Of a stretch of DNA of 64,000 nucleotides, positions 1 to 9,982 are shown piece after piece. The stretch is from Mergibacter septicus (GTDB lineage: Bacteria; Pseudomonadota; Gammaproteobacteria; Enterobacterales; Pasteurellaceae), in contig NZ_CP022013.1 of assembly GCF_003265225.1 (NCBI RefSeq), positions 1,459,001 to 1,523,000 of the forward strand. The letters run 5' to 3'. The first letter of the stretch is position 1; the number at the start of each line of letters is the position of its first letter. The notes under the pieces are model-generated. The model was not told the DNA's origin. It ran no database searches and was given only the letters and a program-made list of their open reading frames with translations. The translations under genes and the position numbers were made by a program.

Positions 1-260
1 ATAAAGTACGTGTACATTACACAGGCTCTTTAATTGATGGCACCGTTTTTGACAGCTCTATCCAACGTGGGCAACCAGCCGAATTCCCTGTAAATGGTGT
101 TATTGCAGGTTGGACTGAAGCACTAACGGCAATGCCTGTCGGTTCAAAATGGCGTTTAGTTATTCCACACCACCTAGCTTATGGTGAACGTGGTGCAGGC
201 AATGCCATACCACCATTTAGTACATTAGTATTTGAAGTTGAACTATTAGATTCTTTATAA
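1..260 (+). CDS. FKBP-type peptidyl-prolyl cis-trans isomerase, C-terminal part (partial)
   Basis: The gene is cut by the left edge of the window; the reading frame enters at base 3 and ends with TAA at 258-260, leaving 85 residues. The visible part is the catalytic FKBP fold of a proline isomerase that helps proteins fold, probably in the periplasm as in FklB/FkpA/Mip relatives. Family hallmarks are [16 protein letters not shown] at the start, the GWTEAL helix, the [14 protein letters not shown] segment and the closing [13 protein letters not shown] strand. The N-terminal dimerisation domain and any signal peptide are outside the window, so FklB, FkpA and Mip types cannot be separated. A terminator follows 20 bases downstream. 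Confidence 0.9.
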   Translation, partial: KVRVHYTGSLIDGTVFDSSIQRGQPAEFPVNGVIAGWTEALTAMPVGSKWRLVIPHHLAYGERGAGNAIPPFSTLVFEVELLDSL

Positions 261-280
261 TATTGATTCTAACTATAAAT

Positions 281-316
281 AATCGCCGAAGCTTATTGCT
301 TTGGCGATTATTTATC
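281..316 (+). terminator. Rho-independent terminator after the FKBP gene
   Basis: AATCGCCGAAGC at 281-292 pairs with GCTTTGGCGATT at 298-309 around a 5-base loop (one G-U pair), followed by a T-rich tail. It lies inside a possible upstream extension of the next reading frame and so argues against any nspC start before 349. Confidence 0.8.
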
Positions 317-348
317 TTGGGATAACATTTATTGTAATGAGGTTCATA

Positions 349-1452
349 ATGACTCAAATAGCCACCCCTTATTATTTGATTGATAAAAGCAAACTATTAA
401 AAAACTTACAAAAAATTGCCTATTTACGCCAACGTTCAGGTGCTAAAGCCTTATTAGCCTTAAAATGCTTTGCCACTTGGAGTTTGTTTGATTTTATGCA
501 TGAATATATGGATGGCACAACCTCATCTTCGCTGTATGAAGTGAAATTAGGCAGAACTAAGTTTGGTGGTGAAACCCACGCTTACAGTGTCGCTTATAGC
601 GATGCTGAAATAGATGAAGTGATTGAACAAGCAGATAAAATTATTTTTAATTCAATAAGCCAACTCAATCGCTATGCAGAGAAAGCGAAAAATATCCAAC
701 GAGGTTTACGTCTAAACCCTCAAATCAGTAGTTCTGATTTTGATCTCGCCGATCCAGCCCGCCCCTTTAGCCGTTTGGGTGAAACAGATCTGGATAAAAT
801 CCGTCAAATTATGCCATTAATCAATGGTTTTATGATCCACAATAATTGTGAAAATGCCGATTTTGACCGTTTTAATCAACTCCTCACTCAAATAGAACAG
901 CAATACGCTGAAGTTCTCGCTCAAGTTGATTGGATTAGTTTAGGAGGAGGAATCCATTTTACCGCCGATAACTACCCACTGGATCAACTAGCAGATCGCT
1001 TAAAACAATTTGCTGAAACTTATCAAGTACAAGTTTATTTAGAACCGGGTGAAGCCGCTATTACACTAAGTACTAGCCTAGAAGTGACGGTATTAGATAC
1101 CCTTTATAACAAAAAAAATCTTGCGATTGTCGATAGTTCAATCGAAGCCCATATGCTCGATCTCTTAATCTATCGCCAAAATGCAAAATTATCCCCAAAT
1201 CAAGGCGATTACCAATATATGATCTGCGGTAAATCCTGCCTCGCTGGTGATATTTTTGGTGAATACAACTTTCCTAAACCACTACAAGTAGGCGATCGCT
1301 TATCTTTCAATGATGCAGGCGGCTACACAATGGTGAAAAAGAATTGGTTCAATGGCGTCAATATGCCGTCTATTGCAATCAAAGAATTGAATGGTGAGAT
1401 TAAATTAATCAAACAATTCAATTTTAACGATTACGTTGACAGCCTATCTTAA
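349..1452 (+). CDS. nspC: Carboxynorspermidine/carboxyspermidine decarboxylase
   Basis: This PLP enzyme of the alanine-racemase-fold (fold III) decarboxylase family converts carboxyspermidine or carboxynorspermidine to spermidine or norspermidine. The 367-residue protein has the expected PLP lysine in LLALKCFATW near residue 39, the LEPGEA segment in mid-protein, and a C-terminal CGKSCLAGD motif near residue 293 that belongs to the substrate-binding half. ATG 349 is chosen because GAGG lies just upstream, whereas the in-frame TTG at 301 falls inside a terminator hairpin. The next gene encodes the partner dehydrogenase, 126 bases downstream. In most bacteria with this pair the dehydrogenase comes first; here the decarboxylase does. 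Family assignment is firm; whether the product is spermidine or norspermidine cannot be told from sequence. Confidence 0.9.
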   Translation: MTQIATPYYLIDKSKLLKNLQKIAYLRQRSGAKALLALKCFATWSLFDFMHEYMDGTTSSSLYEVKLGRTKFGGETHAYSVAYSDAEIDEVIEQADKIIFNSISQLNRYAEKAKNIQRGLRLNPQISSSDFDLADPARPFSRLGETDLDKIRQIMPLINGFMIHNNCENADFDRFNQLLTQIEQQYAEVLAQVDWISLGGGIHFTADNYPLDQLADRLKQFAETYQVQVYLEPGEAAITLSTSLEVTVLDTLYNKKNLAIVDSSIEAHMLDLLIYRQNAKLSPNQGDYQYMICGKSCLAGDIFGEYNFPKPLQVGDRLSFNDAGGYTMVKKNWFNGVNMPSIAIKELNGEIKLIKQFNFNDYVDSLS

Positions 1453-1578
1453 TAGGTCAAGCAACGAATCAAATTCGTTTTGTACTAGCTGTTTTTAAAG
1501 TAACAAAACATATCGACTATGCCAATTATGATAGACAAAGTACTACCATAATTTGACATTAAGGAGGACTATGCAAAA

Positions 1579-2820
1579 ATGAAAAAAAACATCTTAATTA
1601 TTGGTGCTGGTGGTGTAGCACAAGTAGTTGCTCACAAATGTGCCCAACACAATGATATTCTCGGTTCTATTGCTATTGCATCTCGTAGCCTAGAAAAATG
1701 TCAAGCTATCGCACAAAGTGTGATTGAAAAAAAAGCCTTTAAACTTCCTGCCAAAATTGATTGCTACGCATTAAATGCACTCAATCTTGATGAGATCAAA
1801 CAACTGATTCAACACACAAACTCACAAATTGTGATTAATGTTGCTTCAGCATTCGTTAATATGACCGTACTACAAGCTTGTATTGAAACTGGAGCAGCTT
1901 ATTTGGATACGGCAATTCACGAAGAACCGCATAAAATTTGTGAAACCCCACCTTGGTACAATAATTACGAATGGCAACGCCGTGAAGCCTGCGAAAAAAA
2001 TAAAATTACCGCCATTTTAGGTGTAGGCTTTGATCCCGGTGTCGTCAATGCCTATGCTGCATTACTCGTTAACGACTATCTAGATCAAACGGATAGCCTA
2101 GATATCATCGATATCAATGCGGGCAATCACCATCACTATTTTGCCACTAACTTCGATCCTGAAATTAACTTCCGTGAATTTACAGGCCAAGTATGGAGCT
2201 GGCAAAACCGCCAATGGGTAAGCAATAAAATGTTTGAAATTAAACGAACAGATGATCTACCTATTGTAGGAAAACAAACTTCCTATATGACAGGACATGA
2301 TGAAATTCATTCCCTATCCCAACATCTCAATGTACCAAATATCCGCTTTTGGATGGGATTCGGCGAACATTATATTAACGTTTTCACCGTACTAAAAAAC
2401 CTAGGGCTACTTTCTGAACAACCTGTTAAAACAGCCGAAGGACTCGAAGTTGTCCCATTAAAAGTGGTGAAAGCCATATTGCCAGATCCGTCCTCTCTTG
2501 CACCAAATTACACAGGAAAAACCTGTATTGGCACACTAGCAAAAGGCATCAAAGACGGCAAAGAAAAAGAAATCTTTATTTACAACGTTGCAGATCATGC
2601 CGAAGCTTATGCAGAAGTTGGTAGTCAAGGCATTTCCTATACCGCTGGCGTACCACCCGTTGCTGCAGCAATACTAGTGGCACAAGGTATCTGGGACGTA
2701 GAAAAAATGGTGAATGTTGAACAACTCGATCCAAAACCATTTATTAACCTTCTCAATCAAATCGGCTTACCAAACCGCATAAAAGAAGGTGATAACGATC
2801 AAGCATTAAGCTTTGAATAA
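1579..2820 (+). CDS. Carboxy(nor)spermidine dehydrogenase, saccharopine dehydrogenase family
   Basis: The 413-residue cytosolic enzyme condenses putrescine (or diaminopropane) with aspartate semialdehyde and reduces the product with NADPH to carboxyspermidine (or carboxynorspermidine). The N-terminal Rossmann motif IIGAGGVAQVVAHKC (residues 7-21), the VINVASAF and LDTAIHE segments and the overall length fit the saccharopine-dehydrogenase-like (LYS1/CASDH) family rather than true lysine biosynthesis. ATG 1579 is preceded by AAGGAGG at 1561-1567; an ATG eight bases earlier runs into a stop. It works directly before NspC in the pathway. With speA and speB at 9-12 kb it gives a route from arginine to spermidine. 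It is followed by a strong terminator. Confidence 0.88.
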   Translation: MKKNILIIGAGGVAQVVAHKCAQHNDILGSIAIASRSLEKCQAIAQSVIEKKAFKLPAKIDCYALNALNLDEIKQLIQHTNSQIVINVASAFVNMTVLQACIETGAAYLDTAIHEEPHKICETPPWYNNYEWQRREACEKNKITAILGVGFDPGVVNAYAALLVNDYLDQTDSLDIIDINAGNHHHYFATNFDPEINFREFTGQVWSWQNRQWVSNKMFEIKRTDDLPIVGKQTSYMTGHDEIHSLSQHLNVPNIRFWMGFGEHYINVFTVLKNLGLLSEQPVKTAEGLEVVPLKVVKAILPDPSSLAPNYTGKTCIGTLAKGIKDGKEKEIFIYNVADHAEAYAEVGSQGISYTAGVPPVAAAILVAQGIWDVEKMVNVEQLDPKPFINLLNQIGLPNRIKEGDNDQALSFE

Positions 2821-2830
2821 CAAAAAGTAA

Positions 2831-2862
2831 GTGCAGTGGCAACCACTGCACTTTATCTTTTT
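2831..2862 (+). terminator. Rho-independent terminator after the carboxyspermidine genes
   Basis: GTGCAGTGG at 2831-2839 pairs perfectly with CCACTGCAC at 2843-2851 around a 3-base loop and is followed by TTTATCTTTTT. Confidence 0.9.
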
Positions 2863-2927
2863 ATACACTGTAATTCAGTTCAATAGCTCTAATAAGCCAA
2901 TACCCTCTCGCTAAAATATCATTTAAA

Positions 2928-2948
2928 AACTTGAACCACTTCACACTT
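2928..2948 (+). promoter_or_regulatory. Possible CRP site upstream of the ribose operon
   Basis: CTTGA-N6-TCACA at 2930-2945 matches one CRP half-site perfectly and the other at 3 of 5 bases. A weak promoter, TTGTTT at 2963-2968 and TAAACT at 2985-2990 with 16-base spacing, would place the site about 60 bases upstream of transcription start. CRP control of rbs is known in enteric bacteria; here it is inferred. Confidence 0.35.
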
Positions 2949-3003
2949 TAAAAAAAAGCACATTGTTTTTTAGATTTTCTTACATAAACTAACATTAAAT
3001 CCC

Positions 3004-3021
3004 TATCGAAACGTTTCGATA
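3004..3021 (+). promoter_or_regulatory. RbsR operator
   Basis: TATCGAAACGTTTCGATA is a perfect 18-bp palindrome 43 bases before rbsD. Its core CGAAACGTTTCG is that of the E. coli RbsR operator and follows the LacI-family pattern with a central CpG. The cognate repressor is the last gene of the same operon. Confidence 0.88.
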
Positions 3022-3063
3022 TACCTAAAAACTGATGTATTAAATAATACTAAGGTAAATAAA

Positions 3064-3483
3064 ATGAAAAAAACCGCAGTTTTAAATGCCCCACTTTCAA
3101 ATCTTATTGCCAGTTTAGGGCATACTCAAAGCCTTGTGATCTGTGATGCTGGTCTACCAATTTCTCGACAAACCCCCTCTATCGATCTCGCTTTAACCTC
3201 TGGCGTTCCTGATTTTATAACGACCTTAAAAACAATAATCAGCGAACTATTTGTAGAAAAAGCCTTACTAGCTGAAGAAATTAAACAACATAATCCACTT
3301 ATTCATACAACCCTATTAACCATTTTAAAACAATTAGAACAGCAGCAAGGCAATAAAATCAGCATTGAATACACACCTCACACAGATTTTAAATTCCATA
3401 CTGGGCAAAGCCAAGGAATTGTGCGCACAGGTGAATGTAGTCCTTATGCAAATGTAATCTTATATTCAGGTGTCCCCTTTTAA
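3064..3483 (+). CDS. rbsD: D-ribose pyranase
   Basis: This 139-residue cytosolic enzyme interconverts the pyranose and furanose forms of ribose so that ribokinase receives its substrate. Length and the catalytic histidine segment [20 protein letters not shown] near residues 14-33 are typical of RbsD. The C-terminal [19 protein letters not shown] stretch is also a family signature. ATG 3064 follows AAGG at about 3051-3054. It is the first gene of rbsDACBKR and 23 bases separate it from rbsA. Control by RbsR at 3004-3021 is inferred from the palindrome. Confidence 0.95.
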   Translation: MKKTAVLNAPLSNLIASLGHTQSLVICDAGLPISRQTPSIDLALTSGVPDFITTLKTIISELFVEKALLAEEIKQHNPLIHTTLLTILKQLEQQQGNKISIEYTPHTDFKFHTGQSQGIVRTGECSPYANVILYSGVPF

Positions 3484-3506
3484 TTAATAACCTTTAGGTA
3501 ACTATA

Positions 3507-5012
3507 ATGGCTGAAAATCTCCAAACACTGCTACAACTTTCAGGAATTGAGAAAAGTTTTCCCGGAGTTAAAGCACTTAATCAAGCAGGACTAAACGTCT
3601 ATGCTGGGCGGGCAATGGCATTAATGGGGGAAAATGGTGCAGGAAAATCCACCTTAATGAAAGTCCTAACAGGAATTTATTCTCAAGATGCGGGGGAAAT
3701 TTATTATTTAGGTAAGTCAGTCAAATTTAATAATCCCAAAGAATCCCAACTTGCAGGTATCAGCATTATCCATCAAGAACTCAATCTCTTAGGTAATCTG
3801 ACCATTGCCGAAAATATTTTTTTAGGGCGAGAATTCACGAATAAATTTGGTGGTATTGATTGGCAAAAAATGCAACAAGAAGCGGATAAACTGCTTGCGA
3901 AACTCGGTGTAAAGCATAGTAGTTTAACACTCGCTAACCAACTCTCGATTGGTGAATTGCAAATGGTTGAGATAGCAAAAGCATTAAGTTTTCAATCTCA
4001 AGTCATCATTATGGACGAACCAACAGATGCGTTGACCGATACCGAAACAGCCTCTCTTTTTAACGTCATTCGAGAATTAAAAGCAGAAGGAAAAGGTATT
4101 GTTTATATTTCCCATCGTTTACCAGAAATTTTTGCTATTTGCGATGATGTTACCGTTCTCCGTGATGGTCAATTTATTGCTGAAAATAACATCAGTCATT
4201 TGACTGAGGATCAACTGATAGAAATGATGGTTGGACGTAAATTAGATGAGCAATATCCTCATTTAGACAAACAACGTGGCAAACTTATTCTGGAAGTAGA
4301 TAACGTAGCAGGAACAGGCGTAAACAATGCGAGTTTTAAACTTTATGCGGGTGAAATTCTAGGGATTTCAGGCTTAATGGGTGCTGGACGAACAGAATTA
4401 ATGAAACTGCTATATGGTGCTAATCCTAAACAAAGTGGGCATATTTACTTACACGGTAAAGAAATTGATATTCGTACTCCGCAACAAGGCTTAAACGCAG
4501 GCATCGTTTATATTTCTGAAGATCGCAAAGGTGATGGTTTAATTCTTGGTATGTCAGTAAAAGAGAATATGTCACTTACCGCCCTCAATTATTTTTCAAG
4601 ATTAGGACAGATCAATCAAGCGGCAGAAACAATGGCGGTTGATGATTTTATCTTATTATTCAACATTAAAACGCCTCACCGAGAACAAGCCATTGGTTTA
4701 TTATCTGGCGGTAATCAACAAAAAGTAGCCATTGCCAAAGGCTTAATGACCCGTCCTACAATTCTCATACTAGATGAACCTACACGAGGCGTAGATGTTG
4801 GTGCTAAAAAAGAAATTTACCACCTAATTAATAAATTTAAAGATGAGGGTATGAGCATTATCCTAGTCTCATCCGATATGCCTGAAGTATTAGGTATGAG
4901 CGATCGCATCATTGTGATCCAAGAAGGAAAAATTAGTGCTGAATTTGAGCGAAACCAAGCAACTCAAGAACAACTTCTTGCTGCTGCAATTAATAACCAT
5001 AATCACAATTAA
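3507..5012 (+). CDS. rbsA: Ribose ABC transporter, ATP-binding protein
   Basis: The 501-residue protein carries two fused ABC domains that energise ribose import on the cytoplasmic face of RbsC. The first domain has Walker [10 protein letters not shown] (residues 41-49), signature LSIGELQ and Walker [15 protein letters not shown]. The second has the degenerate Walker [10 protein letters not shown], a full LSGGNQQK signature and Walker [11 protein letters not shown]. The reduced second site is usual for sugar transporters of this class. Length matches E. coli RbsA (501). It sits between rbsD and rbsC, which starts 12 bases after its stop. Confidence 0.97.
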   Translation: MAENLQTLLQLSGIEKSFPGVKALNQAGLNVYAGRAMALMGENGAGKSTLMKVLTGIYSQDAGEIYYLGKSVKFNNPKESQLAGISIIHQELNLLGNLTIAENIFLGREFTNKFGGIDWQKMQQEADKLLAKLGVKHSSLTLANQLSIGELQMVEIAKALSFQSQVIIMDEPTDALTDTETASLFNVIRELKAEGKGIVYISHRLPEIFAICDDVTVLRDGQFIAENNISHLTEDQLIEMMVGRKLDEQYPHLDKQRGKLILEVDNVAGTGVNNASFKLYAGEILGISGLMGAGRTELMKLLYGANPKQSGHIYLHGKEIDIRTPQQGLNAGIVYISEDRKGDGLILGMSVKENMSLTALNYFSRLGQINQAAETMAVDDFILLFNIKTPHREQAIGLLSGGNQQKVAIAKGLMTRPTILILDEPTRGVDVGAKKEIYHLINKFKDEGMSIILVSSDMPEVLGMSDRIIVIQEGKISAEFERNQATQEQLLAAAINNHNHN

Positions 5013-5023
5013 GGAACGAAACA

Positions 5024-6001
5024 ATGAAAAAGCATTTGCCAAATCACTTTCAATTAAAAACATTCTTAATCGAACAGCGTTCATTAATTGCCCTCTTAAT
5101 ATTAATTTTTATTGTTTCCGTCATTAATCCTAACTTTTTTAGCCTTGATAACCTTTTAAATATCTTAAGACAAACCTCAGTCAATGCAATTATCGCCGTT
5201 GGAATGACCTTTGTTATTTTAACCGCAGGGATTGATCTCTCAGTTGGTTCGGTGCTAGCCCTCACTGGTGCAATTGCAGCCACTCTAGTTAGCTTAGAAC
5301 TTCCAATCAGTCTTGTGGTAATAACAACCTTATTCTGTGGTCTTTTATTAGGGAGTATCAGTGGTTTAATTGTGGCAAAAGGAAAAGTACAGGCCTTTAT
5401 TGCAACGTTAGTTACAATGACCCTATTAAGAGGGATAACTCTGGTGTACACCGATGGACGCCCAATTAATACTGGTTTTTCAGATAGTGCCGATACTTTC
5501 GCTGAAATTGGTTCAGGTTATCTTTTCTCTATACCAACCCCAATTTGGCTAATGGCACTGGTATTTACTATTGCTTGGTATATCCTCAAACACACCCCGA
5601 TTGGACGCTATATCTATGCCTTAGGTGGTAACGAAGCAGCCACTGCACTTTCTGGTATAAATGTCAATAAAATCAAAATTTTCGTATATGCAATTAGTGG
5701 CTTACTCTCTGCCTTAGCTGGTTTAATCGTTACTTCTCGCCTTTCCTCTGCTCAACCAACTGCTGGTATGTCATATGAATTAGATGCTATCGCCGCTGTT
5801 GTCGTAGGTGGAACAAGTTTAATGGGAGGTAAAGGACGAGTAATGGGAACATTAATTGGTGCATTAATCATTGGTTTTCTTAACAATGCACTAAATTTAT
5901 TAGATATTTCATCATATTACCAAATGATTGCTAAAGCTTTGGTAATTCTAACTGCTGTTTTAGCGGATCACTATTTAGGCAACCAAAAACGTTTATCTTA
6001 A
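5024..6001 (+). CDS. rbsC: Ribose ABC transporter, permease
   Basis: The 325-residue inner-membrane channel for ribose contains about eight to ten hydrophobic segments spread along its length. The GMTFVILTAGIDLSVGSVLA segment near residues 60-79 is the family hallmark, and AVVVGGTSLMGGKGRVMGTL near the C-terminus is the coupling region that contacts RbsA. ATG 5024 follows AAGGAACGAAACA. The length is close to the usual 321. rbsB starts 18 bases downstream. Confidence 0.96.
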   Translation: MKKHLPNHFQLKTFLIEQRSLIALLILIFIVSVINPNFFSLDNLLNILRQTSVNAIIAVGMTFVILTAGIDLSVGSVLALTGAIAATLVSLELPISLVVITTLFCGLLLGSISGLIVAKGKVQAFIATLVTMTLLRGITLVYTDGRPINTGFSDSADTFAEIGSGYLFSIPTPIWLMALVFTIAWYILKHTPIGRYIYALGGNEAATALSGINVNKIKIFVYAISGLLSALAGLIVTSRLSSAQPTAGMSYELDAIAAVVVGGTSLMGGKGRVMGTLIGALIIGFLNNALNLLDISSYYQMIAKALVILTAVLADHYLGNQKRLS

Positions 6002-6019
6002 CCTAGAAGGAAACTAATA

Positions 6020-6898
6020 ATGAAAAAACTCTCTCATTTAGCAACCAGTCTTTTACTTGCATTGAATATAGCAAGCGTAGCTCAAGCAAAAGAAACTATC
6101 GCCTTAGCGATTTCAACTTTAGACAATCCATTTTTTGTTACCTTAAAAGAAGGGGCAGAAAAAGAAGCAACTCGGTTAGGTTATCAATTATTAGTACTCA
6201 ATGCCCAAAATGATCCAACCAAAGAATTAGCTAATGTCGAAGATATTAGTGTGCGAGGTGCTAAAATACTGTTGATCAATCCAACTGATTCAGATGCCGT
6301 AGGCAACGCAGTAAAAATAGCCAATCAAAAAAATATCCCTGTTATCACCTTAGATCGAGGTGCATCACAAGGTTATGTAGTCAGTCATATTGCCTCTGAT
6401 AACATTGCAGGTGGTAAAGCTGCTGGCGACTATATCGCTGAGAAATTAGGCGATGGTGCAAAAGTTATTCAACTTGAAGGCATTGCGGGGACATCTGCTG
6501 CAAGAGAACGAGGAGAAGGATTTCTTCAAGCAGCCAAAGCACATCATTTTGATATTTTAGCTAGCCAACCTGCTGATTTTGACCGAAGTAAAGGTTTAAA
6601 TGTAATGGAAAACTTACTTACCTCTCATCCAGATGTTCAAGCTGTTTTTGCACAAAACGATGAAATGGCTTTAGGTGCATTACGAGCAGTCAAAGCCGCA
6701 AACAAAAAAGTATTAGTAGTTGGTTTTGATGGAACGGATAATGGAATTAAAGCCGTTAAAAGCGGTAAAATGGCTGCAACTATTGCTCAACAACCTGAAA
6801 AAATTGGAGAATTAGGTGTTCAAACTGCAGATAAAATCATTAAAAAAGAGTCTGTTCCTGCTAAAATTCCTGTCGATCTCAAAGTGATTACTCAATAA
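6020..6898 (+). CDS. rbsB: Ribose-binding periplasmic protein
   Basis: This 292-residue high-affinity ribose receptor delivers sugar to RbsAC. A classical signal peptide ends at [11 protein letters not shown] around residue 23. The mature protein has the sugar-binding protein fold, with [10 protein letters not shown] at the start and ligand-contacting segments [28 protein letters not shown] and [13 protein letters not shown] 6020 has AGAAGGAAA upstream. A terminator hairpin directly follows, before rbsK. Confidence 0.97.
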   Translation: MKKLSHLATSLLLALNIASVAQAKETIALAISTLDNPFFVTLKEGAEKEATRLGYQLLVLNAQNDPTKELANVEDISVRGAKILLINPTDSDAVGNAVKIANQKNIPVITLDRGASQGYVVSHIASDNIAGGKAAGDYIAEKLGDGAKVIQLEGIAGTSAARERGEGFLQAAKAHHFDILASQPADFDRSKGLNVMENLLTSHPDVQAVFAQNDEMALGALRAVKAANKKVLVVGFDGTDNGIKAVKSGKMAATIAQQPEKIGELGVQTADKIIKKESVPAKIPVDLKVITQ

Positions 6899-6902
6899 CA
6901 AA

Positions 6903-6932
6903 AACAGGGGGAAAATCCCCCTGTTATCTTTC
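6903..6932 (+). terminator. Intra-operon terminator/attenuator between rbsB and rbsK
   Basis: AACAGGGGGA at 6903-6912 pairs perfectly with TCCCCCTGTT at 6916-6925 around a 3-base loop, followed by ATCTTTC. The short T-run suggests partial termination, which would leave rbsK and rbsR at lower expression than the transport genes. Confidence 0.75.
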
Positions 6933-6979
6933 AAGTAATCTAATCAAGTTTATCTATACCAAAAAGTTATGGTGAAATT

Positions 6980-7945
6980 ATGGTGATAACTAATCAAACA
7001 AAAAAAAATTTAGTCGTTTTAGGTAGTATCAACGCAGATCATGTTATCCAAGTTCCAAATTTTCCCCGAGCAGGAGAAACCTTATTCGGAGAAAATTATC
7101 GTATTGCTTATGGTGGTAAAGGTGCTAATCAAGCTGTTGCAGTGGCGAGATCTGTAGATAAAAATCAAATTCAACCTCACTTTATCGGCTGTATTGGACA
7201 AGATCCTATTGGACAAGAAATGTGTCAAGCCTTTACTAAAGATGGGATAGATACTTCTTATATCTTTGTTGAACCTAACCAAACTACAGGCATTGCAATG
7301 ATCCAAGTCAGCCAAAGTGGAGAAAATAGCATTGTGATTTCCGCTGGTGCAAATGGTGATTTAACACCTAAAAAAGTAGAACAAGCCACCGATCTACTCT
7401 GTCAAGCTGACTGGTTATTAATCCAACTAGAAACACCACTTAATAGCCTTATCCACGCCAGCAAGATTGCGAAAAAAGCAGGGGCAAAAATTGCTCTCAA
7501 CCCAGCACCAGCACAAAAACTCCCCCCTGAATTGCTTAGCTTAATTGACTTAATTACCCCAAATGAAACAGAAACAGAATTACTGACACAAATCAAAGTC
7601 TGTGATTATACCTCTACCTGCCAAGCTGCAAATATTTTTCACCAACAAGGTATTCCACAAGTTATCATCACCTTAGGTGCAAAAGGCGTGTTTTTCAGCC
7701 AACAACAAGGAGAGCAAATTTATCAACAACAATTTGATGGCTTCAAAGTAATTGCTAAAGATACCACTGCCGCAGGCGATACCTTTAATGGTGCCTTACT
7801 TAGCCAATTATTAGAACAAGATGATTGGCAAAAAGCGATCCGCTTTGCTCAAGCCGCCGCTGCAATTTCTGTTACCCGTCATCAAGCACAGCCATCTATT
7901 CCGCAACGAGAAGAAATTTTCGCTTTTTTAGCACAACAAGATTAA
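6980..7945 (+). CDS. rbsK: Ribokinase
   Basis: Ribokinase phosphorylates D-ribose at O5 with ATP, committing it to the pentose phosphate pathway. The 321-residue PfkB-family protein shows LGSINADHV at the start, the GGKGANQAVA motif near residue 45, and the C-terminal anion-hole/catalytic signature DTTAAGDTFNGAL with the catalytic aspartate. ATG 6980 is used because an ATG at 6968 soon meets a stop. The gene is about 12 residues longer than E. coli RbsK at the N-terminus. It lies between the intra-operon hairpin and rbsR. Confidence 0.95.
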   Translation: MVITNQTKKNLVVLGSINADHVIQVPNFPRAGETLFGENYRIAYGGKGANQAVAVARSVDKNQIQPHFIGCIGQDPIGQEMCQAFTKDGIDTSYIFVEPNQTTGIAMIQVSQSGENSIVISAGANGDLTPKKVEQATDLLCQADWLLIQLETPLNSLIHASKIAKKAGAKIALNPAPAQKLPPELLSLIDLITPNETETELLTQIKVCDYTSTCQAANIFHQQGIPQVIITLGAKGVFFSQQQGEQIYQQQFDGFKVIAKDTTAAGDTFNGALLSQLLEQDDWQKAIRFAQAAAAISVTRHQAQPSIPQREEIFAFLAQQD

Positions 7946-7982
7946 AATTTAGCGAAAAATTTTTATTCTTAAGGAAGTCATA

Positions 7983-9017
7983 ATGGCAACGATGAAAGAT
8001 ATTGCTCGGCTAGCAAAAGTTTCTACTTCAACCGTTTCGCATGTGATCAATAACAGTCGATTTGTTAGCGAAGAAATTCGAGAAAAAGTCCTTAAAATCG
8101 TTGCCGAACTCAACTATACTCCTTCTGCCCTTGCTCGCAGTTTAAAGGTACGAGAAACACGCACTTTAGGTATGCTTGTTACCGCAAGTAATAACCCTTT
8201 TTTTGCTGAAGTGATTCGCAGTGTAGAACGCTACTGCAATCAACATAACTACAATTTACTGCTTTCATATACAGACGGAGATAGCCAACGTTTACATAAA
8301 AATCTGCAAACATTAATCCAAAAACAAATTGATGGTTTGCTACTAATGTGTACTGAATCCGATTGGCAACTTAGTCATAATTTACCTGCATTAGAGCCTA
8401 TTCCCAAAGTAGTTATGGACTGGTGGCCATTAGATATAAATGCAGATAAAGTCTTTGATAATTCTGAATTAGGGGGCTATTTAGCAACTAAAACCTTGTT
8501 AGAACAAGGACATCGACAAATCGCCATTATAACAGGTAGTCTAACAAAATCACTTGCTACACAACGCCTAACTGGCTACCAAAAAGCGTTAGATGAAGCA
8601 AAAATTACGCTCAACCCTGATTGGATTATCCAATCACAATTTAATTTCAACGGTGGTTTAGCTGGTATGCAACAATTGCTCACGCTAAAAAATCGTCCAA
8701 CGGCAGTATTTGCCAGTTCAGATACTATTGCTGTGGGAGCATATCAAGCTTTATGGCAAGCAGGTTTAAGTGCCGGGAAAGATCTTTCTATTATTGGCTA
8801 TGATAATATTGATATTGCTCAATATTTAAGTCCACCACTTGCTACTATTCACCAATCTAAAAATCGTTTAGCAAAACTTGCGGTACAACAATTGATTAAG
8901 CGGATTAAAAATCCAAATACCCCAACTGAAAATATTATTCTAACTCCAGAAGTCTATCTTAGAGATTCAATTCAACCATTTCTGACTAGTGAACAAAATA
9001 AAAAAACTGTGGAATAA
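7983..9017 (+). CDS. rbsR: LacI-family ribose operon repressor
   Basis: The 344-residue repressor releases the rbs promoter when ribose is present. The N-terminal helix-turn-helix and hinge ([20 protein letters not shown], then [16 protein letters not shown]) are almost the same as E. coli RbsR. The C-terminal periplasmic-binding-protein-like domain contains [26 protein letters not shown] and [19 protein letters not shown] precedes the ATG. Its likely target is the palindrome at 3004-3021. The stop codon lies in the left arm of a bidirectional terminator shared with speB. Confidence 0.95.
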   Translation: MATMKDIARLAKVSTSTVSHVINNSRFVSEEIREKVLKIVAELNYTPSALARSLKVRETRTLGMLVTASNNPFFAEVIRSVERYCNQHNYNLLLSYTDGDSQRLHKNLQTLIQKQIDGLLLMCTESDWQLSHNLPALEPIPKVVMDWWPLDINADKVFDNSELGGYLATKTLLEQGHRQIAIITGSLTKSLATQRLTGYQKALDEAKITLNPDWIIQSQFNFNGGLAGMQQLLTLKNRPTAVFASSDTIAVGAYQALWQAGLSAGKDLSIIGYDNIDIAQYLSPPLATIHQSKNRLAKLAVQQLIKRIKNPNTPTENIILTPEVYLRDSIQPFLTSEQNKKTVE

Positions 9018-9040
9018 AAATATTCCACAGGCTTTCTTAT
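9007..9040. terminator. Bidirectional terminator between rbsR and speB
   Basis: CTGTGGAATA at 9007-9016 pairs perfectly with TATTCCACAG at 9021-9030. A T-rich tail follows on the plus strand and an A-run precedes it, so it can end both converging transcripts. Confidence 0.8.
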
Positions 9041-9960
9041 TTCTGTTTTGAACCTTGCAGATAAAGCATTTCTAGTGCAATCGTTGCTCCTGCTAAAGCG
9101 GTGATATCTGCTTTATCATAAGCGGGGGATACCTCGACTAAATCCATACCGACAATATTGAGATCTTTTAATCCTCGTAAGATTTTTAATGCCTTATCGG
9201 TGCTAAGCCCACCACAAACTGGTGTGCCTGTACCGGGAGCATAGGCAGGATCGAGGCAATCAATATCAAAGGTGAGATAGATCGGTAATTCATTGCCAAC
9301 CACTGCTTTAATTTGTTCAACTGTTGCCTGTACGCTTTGTTCATTGACTAAAGGTGCATCTAAAACCGTAAAATCTAGATCCCGATCATATTCAGTCCGA
9401 ATACCTATTTGCACTGAATGTGCAGGATCGATTAAGCCTTCTTTTGGTGCGTGATAAAACATTGTGCCGTGATCAAAACAACTTCCGTTTTGATAAGTAT
9501 CTGTATGGGCATCAAAATGGATCATCGCCAGTTTACCAAAATGCTTAGCGTGGGCTCGCAATAACGGCAAGGTAATAAAATGATCACCACCTAAAGTTAA
9601 ACAACGCTTTCCTTGTTGTAATAATTCAAAAGTATGGGCTTCTAATTTCTCGACAAAGTCTTGGTTATCACCATATGCATAAACCAGATCACCGCAATCG
9701 ACTATTTTTAGCTTTTCTCGAACATCGAAATCCCACGGAAAACGGCAATGTTCCCAAGCTAAATTGACTGAAGCACGGCGGATAGCTTCTGCACCAAAGC
9801 GAGTACCTGCTCGTCCTGAAACAGAGGCATCAAAAGGGACACCTGTTATTACCCAATCAGCATCACTGTTTTGAGGCATAAAATGCAGTGGTAAACGTAA
9901 AAAACCAAAATTATTTGCAACTAATGAAATATCTTCTTGATGTCTAAGTGTGTTATACAT
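9037..9960 (-). CDS. speB: Agmatinase
   Basis: Agmatinase hydrolyses agmatine to putrescine and urea. The 307-residue protein belongs to the arginase/ureohydrolase family, and its manganese ligands are visible in [13 protein letters not shown] and [28 protein letters not shown] and [12 protein letters not shown] are typical of SpeB. ATG 9960 is preferred over a TTG two codons earlier, because AAGGA lies six bases before the ATG but directly abuts the TTG. It is downstream of speA with a 22-base gap, so the two are probably cotranscribed and together produce putrescine from arginine. Confidence 0.96.
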   Translation of the reverse strand: MYNTLRHQEDISLVANNFGFLRLPLHFMPQNSDADWVITGVPFDASVSGRAGTRFGAEAIRRASVNLAWEHCRFPWDFDVREKLKIVDCGDLVYAYGDNQDFVEKLEAHTFELLQQGKRCLTLGGDHFITLPLLRAHAKHFGKLAMIHFDAHTDTYQNGSCFDHGTMFYHAPKEGLIDPAHSVQIGIRTEYDRDLDFTVLDAPLVNEQSVQATVEQIKAVVGNELPIYLTFDIDCLDPAYAPGTGTPVCGGLSTDKALKILRGLKDLNIVGMDLVEVSPAYDKADITALAGATIALEMLYLQGSKQK

Positions 9961-9982
9961 AATCAATCCTTTTCAAACAGCG

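Noticed and set aside
301-348. Upstream TTG start for nspC
   Set aside because: It falls within the terminator hairpin of the FKBP gene; ATG 349 has a GAGG upstream and family-like N-terminus.
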